Position numbers and translations under genes: made by a program. A DNA stretch of 26,818 nucleotides from a virus: positions 1-26,818 of IMG/VR virus record IMGVR_UViG_3300030098_006066; one strand, written 5' to 3'. Below, one piece after another: positions 17,504 through 25,200 of this stretch (its first letter is position 1; every line of letters starts with the position of its first letter). The notes beneath the pieces are model-generated. The model was not told where the DNA came from. It saw only the letters and a program-made list of their open reading frames with translations, and did not search any database.

Positions 17504-18208
17504 ATGTCGACAATTAGAAAAGATAACGAATCACCTTTTAAAATATGGCAAGCTATAGGCGGCCTAGTAGGTGGTTTGTATACTGGTATACAAGCTGGTA
17601 AAGCCGCTAAAAAGGCTGAAAAAGCGGAAAAAAAGGCTAGAAAAGAAAGAGATGCTGCGAGGCGTGATATGAGGAATATAGATATGAGTAATCCATTCGA
17701 AGGAATGCAAAACCAATTTGCTGGCATGGAGAACAAAATGGAGGATTTAACGATTAATCAAAAAGAAGCGCAATTTGCAGCACAACAATTTGCTCAGAGT
17801 CAATCTAATATTATGTCAGGGTTAAGAGGAGCCGCAGGTGGTAGTGGTATAGCAGCATTAGCTCAATCATTAGCACAACAAGGACAATTAGCTGCTCAAA
17901 AATCAGCAGCTGGTATTGGTCAGCAAGAAGCAGCTAATCAAGCTAAAATGGCTCAAGAAGCTAGTAATATACAATTAAAAGAAAGAGCAGGAGCTGCTCA
18001 AGTTGCTCAACAAATAGCAGCGGGTGAAGCGGCTTCTCAAACAAGAGAGTTACAAAAACAACAAGCAATATTTAATGATGCTTCTGCTGAGTACCGAGCG
18101 GCTCAAGGAACGGCTGCGGCTGCCCAAGCACAGAAAGATCAAGCTTGGGGTGGTGTTATAGAAGGTGGAGTAAGCGCTATTGGATCGCTAGTAACTGGCG
18201 GTGTTTAA
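17504..18208 (+). CDS. Putative internal virion (ejection) protein, Ala/Gln-rich, T7 gp14-like architecture
   Basis: The 234-residue protein has a Gly-rich hydrophobic N-terminal helix (WQAIGGLVGGLYTGIQAG, about 15-32), a Lys/Ala/Glu coiled coil (33-55) and a long Ala/Gln-rich helical region (about 85-205). It ends in a second Gly-rich hydrophobic segment (GGVIEGGVSAIGSLVTGGV). This matches in plan, not in aligned sequence, the small internal core protein gp14 of T7 and similar ejection proteins, which line the channel and insert in the host envelope. Its position just before large unknown virion-type genes fits. It is the first gene after promoter-like copy 2. A tail chaperone or a minor capsid protein are alternatives. 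Confidence 0.68.
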   Translation: MSTIRKDNESPFKIWQAIGGLVGGLYTGIQAGKAAKKAEKAEKKARKERDAARRDMRNIDMSNPFEGMQNQFAGMENKMEDLTINQKEAQFAAQQFAQSQSNIMSGLRGAAGGSGIAALAQSLAQQGQLAAQKSAAGIGQQEAANQAKMAQEASNIQLKERAGAAQVAQQIAAGEAASQTRELQKQQAIFNDASAEYRAAQGTAAAAQAQKDQAWGGVIEGGVSAIGSLVTGGV

Positions 18209-18229
18209 CATAAAATATAAAATATAATT

Positions 18230-19186
18230 ATGCAAGAAGAATATATACCTCGAACAGAACAACCAGTAGAAGACATACAGCCTCAAGTAACAAATGAAGA
18301 TTTTTTTAGTGCAATGAATAATGAGTTTAATAGAGAATCAAAATTTTCAGAGGAAGAAATGTCAGCATTACGTGAGATGTTCAAAGTTATGAGTGATGAA
18401 TATCCTAATTTAAATAAGGAGCAACAAGCATTGTATGAAGCTAAAGTAGTGACAGTAGGAGATAGATTATTTAAAAATGAAGAATTTAAAAAACAGTTGT
18501 CAGGTGACTTAAATGATAGTAGTTTAATAGGAGATGATCCTGTTAAAAAGTTTGGCAATGAACTAGCTACTGATTTAATAAATATAACTAATGGAAATAA
18601 TGAAACTGTATATAAAGATAATACGCCTGGGTATATGATGAAAGATGGAAGTTTCATGTCTATGGAAGATATACAATCACTTGTTAAGGGTAAGTATATA
18701 GATCAAAAGTCAATAGATGTACTTACTGCCGCTACTGATGAGCAAATTAAATTAGCAGGTAATGTGCAGCCAGGTGAAAATGCTGAATTTAATTGGCCAA
18801 AACAACATAATTTTGTAAAAAATAATTTGATTGGAAACGGTGATATAAAATCATTAGCAACTGATAAAATATTTGGTAATAGAGTTTTTGAAGATGATTT
18901 AATGTCTTCTATAGAAGCTGGTACATATAAAGAAATGGGGATACCAGAAAACTTAGTAGTAGATCCAACTCCTAATGATGGTAAAATATCTTCTGAAGAT
19001 GCAGCACAAATAACATCGAATATAATACAAGATCCGGATTTATTAACTGAGTATTTATCAGATTATTATACAAAAGTTTTAGAGCAAAATTTTTATAGTA
19101 ACTTAAGTCCAGAAGTTAGAAAATATACACAAACAAAAAATCCATTTACACCAGAAAATCTAAAAGACGAGAACGAATACGCGTAA
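18230..19186 (+). CDS. Acidic protein of unknown function, probable internal virion component
   Basis: The product is 318 residues. I do not recognise the family. Residues 1-25 are Pro/Gln/Glu-rich and probably flexible. The remainder is acidic and mostly helical, with many short Asp/Asn/Gly turns and no Cys, signal peptide or membrane segment. It lies 21 bases after the putative internal core gene and 37 before the giant ORF, all on one strand, so co-expression with ejection-type proteins is likely. It might be a partner or chaperone of the giant protein, but that is a guess from position. The start is ATG after TATAATT, again without a Shine-Dalgarno sequence. Confidence 0.75.
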   Translation: MQEEYIPRTEQPVEDIQPQVTNEDFFSAMNNEFNRESKFSEEEMSALREMFKVMSDEYPNLNKEQQALYEAKVVTVGDRLFKNEEFKKQLSGDLNDSSLIGDDPVKKFGNELATDLINITNGNNETVYKDNTPGYMMKDGSFMSMEDIQSLVKGKYIDQKSIDVLTAATDEQIKLAGNVQPGENAEFNWPKQHNFVKNNLIGNGDIKSLATDKIFGNRVFEDDLMSSIEAGTYKEMGIPENLVVDPTPNDGKISSEDAAQITSNIIQDPDLLTEYLSDYYTKVLEQNFYSNLSPEVRKYTQTKNPFTPENLKDENEYA

Positions 19187-19223
19187 AATAAACGCATTAA
19201 TAACGGGTAACTAACGATACAGT

Positions 19224-22200
19224 ATGAAAAAAAGATACAAAGTAATTGTAAATGGTAAAACTGTTTATAAAAATGTTTTACCAGAAAATGAAGAAAAATT
19301 CTGGAAAGATTACGGACAATACGATCCTATTGAAGTAAACATGCCTGGCTTCCAAAGCGAGGAAGAATTAGCAGTAACGCTAGAAAATCAAAATCAAAAT
19401 CAAAATCAAGACGAGTCAGTCAAAAAAGAATCCAAAGAAATAAAAATTGATAAAATTAATTTAGAAGATTATCCAATAAATAGTCCTGAAAGAAAAAGTA
19501 AATATGATGAATTAGGTTGGGTCTATGACGCTACAATAGATGGGTACGATGTAGATAATTGGAAAAAGAAGGGGATATTAAAAGAAGACAAAGTATTTGA
19601 ACAAGAAGAAAATGGGAAAATTTGGACTCAAACTGGAGGATTCGGTGAAAGTGAAGAAAGTGGGAAACAAGTATGGGAATGGGTTAGTGCAGAAGAATAT
19701 GAAAAAATAAAACTAAAAAAATATGATCTAGAAGAGTTTAATCCTATCCAAAAAAATATACTTGAAGCACATAAGAAAAACGTAAACGATCCTAATTACA
19801 AGGGTCTGACTGATAATCAAGAAGCTATAATGGAAACCGGGAATCCTCTTTATGGTTACACTATGAGTGAAGTAACTGGCATGGGTGTAGATGCTTATGA
19901 AGATCTTTCTTCAGAAGAAAAAGATGCAATTAAAGAAGATTTAAGAAATGAAGGTAGTATAGGGGCAGGGGATTATAGTATACCAGTAAATCTTAAATAC
20001 CCTACTGAAGAAGAAATCTCCGAATATTTAACCAATGTACTCCCTCTATCTGATAGAACTCATATAAAAGGCACAAGATATACAAAGAATACCGCTACTG
20101 CTGTAGAAAATATATATAAAGAAAGAGGAGCAGAAGGAGTTTATATTAACAATTATAGTGCTGATGGTATAGCTATTAATATTGGAGAGGGTCCTATTAG
20201 TGAAGCTTTTCCTCATATACATGCTGATGCCACTGTAAGTACATACAACAATTATTATGTAGGTGATTTAAATACGTACGTAAGAACAATAACCGAACCT
20301 AAATATAAAGAAGAATTATATTCATATATATATGATTTAGCTGGTAACTCACTTTATTTAGAAGATTTAGGACAATTTATTGGTGATTTAAATGTTAGAA
20401 AAGCATTTTATTCTCAACAAGATTATTTATCACCTAGAGAGCAGAGTATAGAAGGGTATGAAACTAATAGAAGAGTAGAATTATTAGATGGTTTATACAA
20501 AAGAGGATTGTATAATAGAGATATAAAATCTTTAATGGATTCTTATTATAATGCGTCTGCTAAGCCGGTGCTCCATCCTTTATTTCAAGATTGGGTGGAT
20601 CCACAAGATCAACAAGCTTATCAAGGTTATGGAGTTTCAGCTATGGGTTACGATTTATACGAAGCGGATTTTGTTAAAGAGCCAGGTATCAACGGATGGG
20701 ATCCAAATGTTCCTTGGGAAAGTCTTAGTACAGAGCAAATTGAAAAAATGAAAGCTGACCCTGATCTTAGTTTCTTATTTGATTACGAAAAAGAATTTAA
20801 TAAAAAATTCAAAAAAAGAAGTGAAGGAGGATATGAGTATGCTTACGGTGTTAATCCATTTATTAGCATGGGGTACTCTACAAATAATATACACGCACCG
20901 TATATATCGCCAGGTATGATAGAAAATGGTAATAATAAAACCCAATTTAATAGAGCTGGTGATTTAAATATGTATTTACAAGAAAATTCAAAATTTGCTA
21001 TAGGGGGAATAATGGATTTGAAAAAACGGTTCGGTGATGATTTTGTTAGTGAATCCAAAGGTGGGTATATTACTTTAGAGGATGGGACGAAAATATCGCA
21101 TGATTTTATTTGGAAAAACAAAAAAGATATTTTACAAATTGGTAGCGAAATAAATATTCAAAAAGGAAAAGAAAAAGAGAAAGAGAAAATAGCAGAAGGA
21201 CGTTGGGGTAGTGAGGGGCATGAAACAGATCTACATAAATGGAGAGAAAAGAAAAAAAATGAGGTAAATTCAATATACTTTAGTGATGTAACGTTTAATG
21301 GTATATCTAGTGATGGTACAAATGAAGATGGAGAAAAAGTAGCTAATGGTGAAGATATTTGGAGAGAAGGAGCTATGTATAGTTATTATACTGATGAAGG
21401 TCAATTCGATCCATATTTGTTACATCATTCTGATGGTAAAATAAATGTAAAAATAGCTAAATATAAAGATTTAGTAGCAAAATTAGATGAATACCCTCAA
21501 GATGATTTATATGGTAAACATTTTTCAGGAGGAGATGATAAAACGACAATTGGTGAAGTAAGAAATATTTATGCGAATGAAATGGCGAAGATGTATAGAC
21601 AGCAGGGACATCAACCATTATATGATGATGATGGTAATTTCATAGATGTAATAAAGAGGGAATGGAAAGAAGAAAATGGCTATAATGTTTTAAGGGATAT
21701 TAATGGTAAAATCATAGAGAAAGTACAAATAATAGGTACTATGGAAGAAGCAGAGGTTTTAGCTGAAGCCAATGATCTATCTGCACTAGAAGCCAAATTT
21801 AATGATTTACACTATAGACTTGTAATGAACGCTAAAGCTCTTGCGGGAAATATGGACGAAGTTCTAGGTGATCAAAAAAATGTACATAAAAATATTTCTT
21901 ATATAAAAGGGCTTTTGGGTGCTGGAGATGATTCTTGGATGCATGATATGAAGCAAATAATAAAAGTTGCTTATGGTGAAAAATTAACAGGTCTTGATAG
22001 TGACGATGTATTACTTAAGTACTTTCCTCAATGGAGTGATAAAGATGCTTTTGGTTATGATTTAGATGATGATTTACCTTACTTAACCAAAATATCTGGA
22101 ACTAATGATTTATCTAAAAAACATAATGCTCTTTTAAATCAATTAGTAACAACATATCTAGCTATTAGAATAAATACGAATCCAGTTAAATTACCAGTGG

Positions 22201-25200
22201 AAGGCGTATTATCTGAAATGAAGAAAAACTTAGCATTAGCTTTTACTGGTGAAGATTATAATCCCTCAGATCCTAAAGTAGAAGATATTAAAAACACCGC
22301 AGTACAAATATTTAACGATATGAACTACGACGTTCCTGCTAACACTGTCGTACGAGAAAGCCTTGACAGACAAACTTATGATAGAATTACAAGTGGTGTT
22401 TTCAGTATAGCACAATTAACAGTTGCTGTGGCCGTCGGTAATAGAGCCCTTGCTCTTGGTAAAGGATTTAAGTTATTAAATGCTTGGGTTAATGGGACAA
22501 AGACGATAAGGAATGCTAGCAAAACAGCAAAACTAATAACACAATGTGGTTTAGGAGCACTTGCTACAACAGTGCAATTTACTGCTGGTGAGCAAACTTG
22601 GTCTATTGCGACTGGAAATGATATAAATATGACGCTCTATCAAGATGAAAATGGAGAATGGGTTTTTCATCCAACTATAGCAGTAGCGTTAGGAGTTGGT
22701 ATGCCTATGTGGACGCAGTTTAAGAATGTTATGAACGGTAGATTAATGAAGGCTAATAAGAACTACGCGCGTTTAAATAAGTTAATGCCTGAAACAGTTA
22801 AAAAAGTTGTTTCTAAAGCGGGTAGCGGTGTGCTTCCAGCAACGATAATAGCAGTACCAACAGAATTAGAGAGTTTATTAAAGACTGGGGAATGGTCTCA
22901 AACACCTGATAATATATCACATTACCAAGCATTTCTTGAATCAATTATAACATTTTCAGCATTTGGAATGATGAAAGGTGGCCCTAAAGAATATTATGAA
23001 GCTGCTAAAGTAGATGTATTAAAATTAAAAGGTTTTGATGTAGCGCAATATAATGGCATGAATACCCTTGGGATTAAGAAGAACCAAAGAACTAAAGATG
23101 GTATAATAGATTATGATTTAATAGAAAATACAGCTAATAATAAAAAGAAAGAAATAGATAATGAAATTAAGAAAGTAGAAGAGTCAAATATATCTGCAGA
23201 AAAAAAAGGTGAAAAGATAACTGAATTAGAAAATAAAAAAGCTGAATATGAGCAAGCGAAAAGAGATTTAAATACTTATAATCTTTATGTAGAAGCCAAG
23301 ACTATTGCTAAAAAAGAAAATAACTACGGAGAGTTTTTACAAAGAACTTATCTAGATACCCAAACATTTAATAATTTAATACGTAATCCAGAAAACTTAA
23401 CTATAAAAGAAATAGAGTTAATAGGTAACTCTTGGAGAGGATTAAGACCAGAAGCACTTAGTCAAATATATAGCAAATTAGGATGGAAAGAAGGTTCGGT
23501 AAATATGCTGCATGCTGATTTCCTAGCATTTCAAGTTATGAAAAGTGTACATAAACTTGATATGATGGGCATTGAAACGAATAACTTAAAAAGACAATCT
23601 TACTTAAGAAAAAATCTTGAAATAGCATATAATCAAAATAAAATAAATATTTTAAAAAATGCTATTGAAAAAAATCCTGAATCAAAAACTGTAAATACAG
23701 AAAAAATAAAAAGAATAGAGAAGGAGAACAAGGAACTTAGAGAAGAAACACATAATATAGAAGTAGAGTTTGCTGAGAATTTTAAAGGAGAATTAAAACG
23801 TGAAAATGATTATTTAAAGCTAGTATTAGAAGGAGATAATAAAAAAATAGATGCTAAGATTGAAAAAATTAAAAAAGATAAAACATTATCTGTACAAGAA
23901 AGAAATCAAAAAATAGCTAAACTAAATGCAGATAAAAGAGGATATCACGCTGTTAATACAAATAAATTTAAAAATATAGTAAAAAAAGAAGGTGGTATTT
24001 GGGAAAAAACTATGTTTGCATTTATTTCAAAAGATGGTAAAAGAATATATGTAGATCAACAAAAAGCTTTTAAAGAAAAATCATTATCAGATGGTATGCA
24101 TGATGGTATACACATGATGTTATACAATCATCTAAAAACTGTAAATTCTAAAGGTCAAAGAGTATTATCAAAAAAAGGTATAGCAACTATAGATCGTATG
24201 TTAGATTTATTACCTGGTGGAAGGTCTGGGGATGCTTATCAAACACTTAAAAAAATCGTTGAAACGAATTATAGATATAAAGTAGATATTGAAGCTTCGC
24301 AAAAAGAAAGTTTAAAAAGAGGTGAAGAAACAATTATATTTGAAAAGGATAAAAATGGTAAACGTATAGAAACTCCAAAGGAAGAGTATTACGAAGAATA
24401 CGTTACCAAATTAGGTCAACTTATAAGAAGTGGAAAAATAGAATCAACAGAAAACTTAGGCACAAGACTTGGTAAAGCTTTTTATCCAATATTTAAAAAA
24501 GTTGGTCCTTTTAAAGGTATGTACGAATTCGATATAGGTAATACTAATACCAAAAAAGCTGGAACAGATTTATTAAAATTTGTAGAATGGGTGGGTACTA
24601 AAGGCTTTACGGAAAATGTACTTGAGCTTGGCAGAGGAAAAGGATTTGGAGAGGGTATATCTGCTATAGCGAAGTCTAAAGATATACATTCTCAAATATC
24701 AAAACTTAAATCTGGTTCGAAAAAAATTGTTGATAATAACAATACTATATCAGAAATGTTAACAAAACGTGCCAAAGAAAAGTTTGGTGAAAATTGGAAA
24801 GAAATTTTAACGAGTAAAACACCTTCAAATAAAGCTAAACAAAAAGAGTTTATTGAAGAAACATCGGAATTAAGAAATGCTATAGTAAAGAATAATGAAA
24901 ATGTAGCACATTGGATGGCGTCACATCCTAAGTATGGTGGTAAAGGTGGATACAGTGGTATAGAAGGCGACATATTAGTTGGTAAAGACAGATTTTTTGA
25001 AAAGTTTGAAAATGAATTATATGAATTGAGTAGAACCTACAATCCAGCTAAAGGTACTCCAGTAGGTGCTTATTTATTTGAAACTATAAGATATAGATAT
25101 CCAAAGATAATGGAGCAATTAGCACCTGAAACTCGTACTAGATCAATAACAACAGAAGATGGGAAGATACTTGATGTAAAAGATATTGTTAATTATGAGA

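Noticed and set aside
18960-19010. EF-hand in the 18230-19186 protein (VDPTPNDGKISSED)
   Set aside because: Pro occupies expected metal-ligand positions 1 and 3 and the spacing to the terminal acidic residue is only approximate.
19207-19223. Third promoter-like copy (GTAACTAACGATACAGTA) before the giant gene
   Set aside because: Only the first seven bases and a few later ones match, and the distance to the ATG differs by about 12 bases from the two exact copies.
20551-20751. 66-codon + strand open frame inside the giant gene
   Set aside because: It is a second-frame shadow; the giant frame runs through it without interruption.
22045-22080. Asp-rich DLDDD in the giant protein as an RNA polymerase active site (DxDxD/DFDGD type of crAss-like virion polymerases)
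   Set aside because: The motif lacks the Gly and the surrounding double-psi barrel residues, and no second polymerase motif was recognised in the frame.
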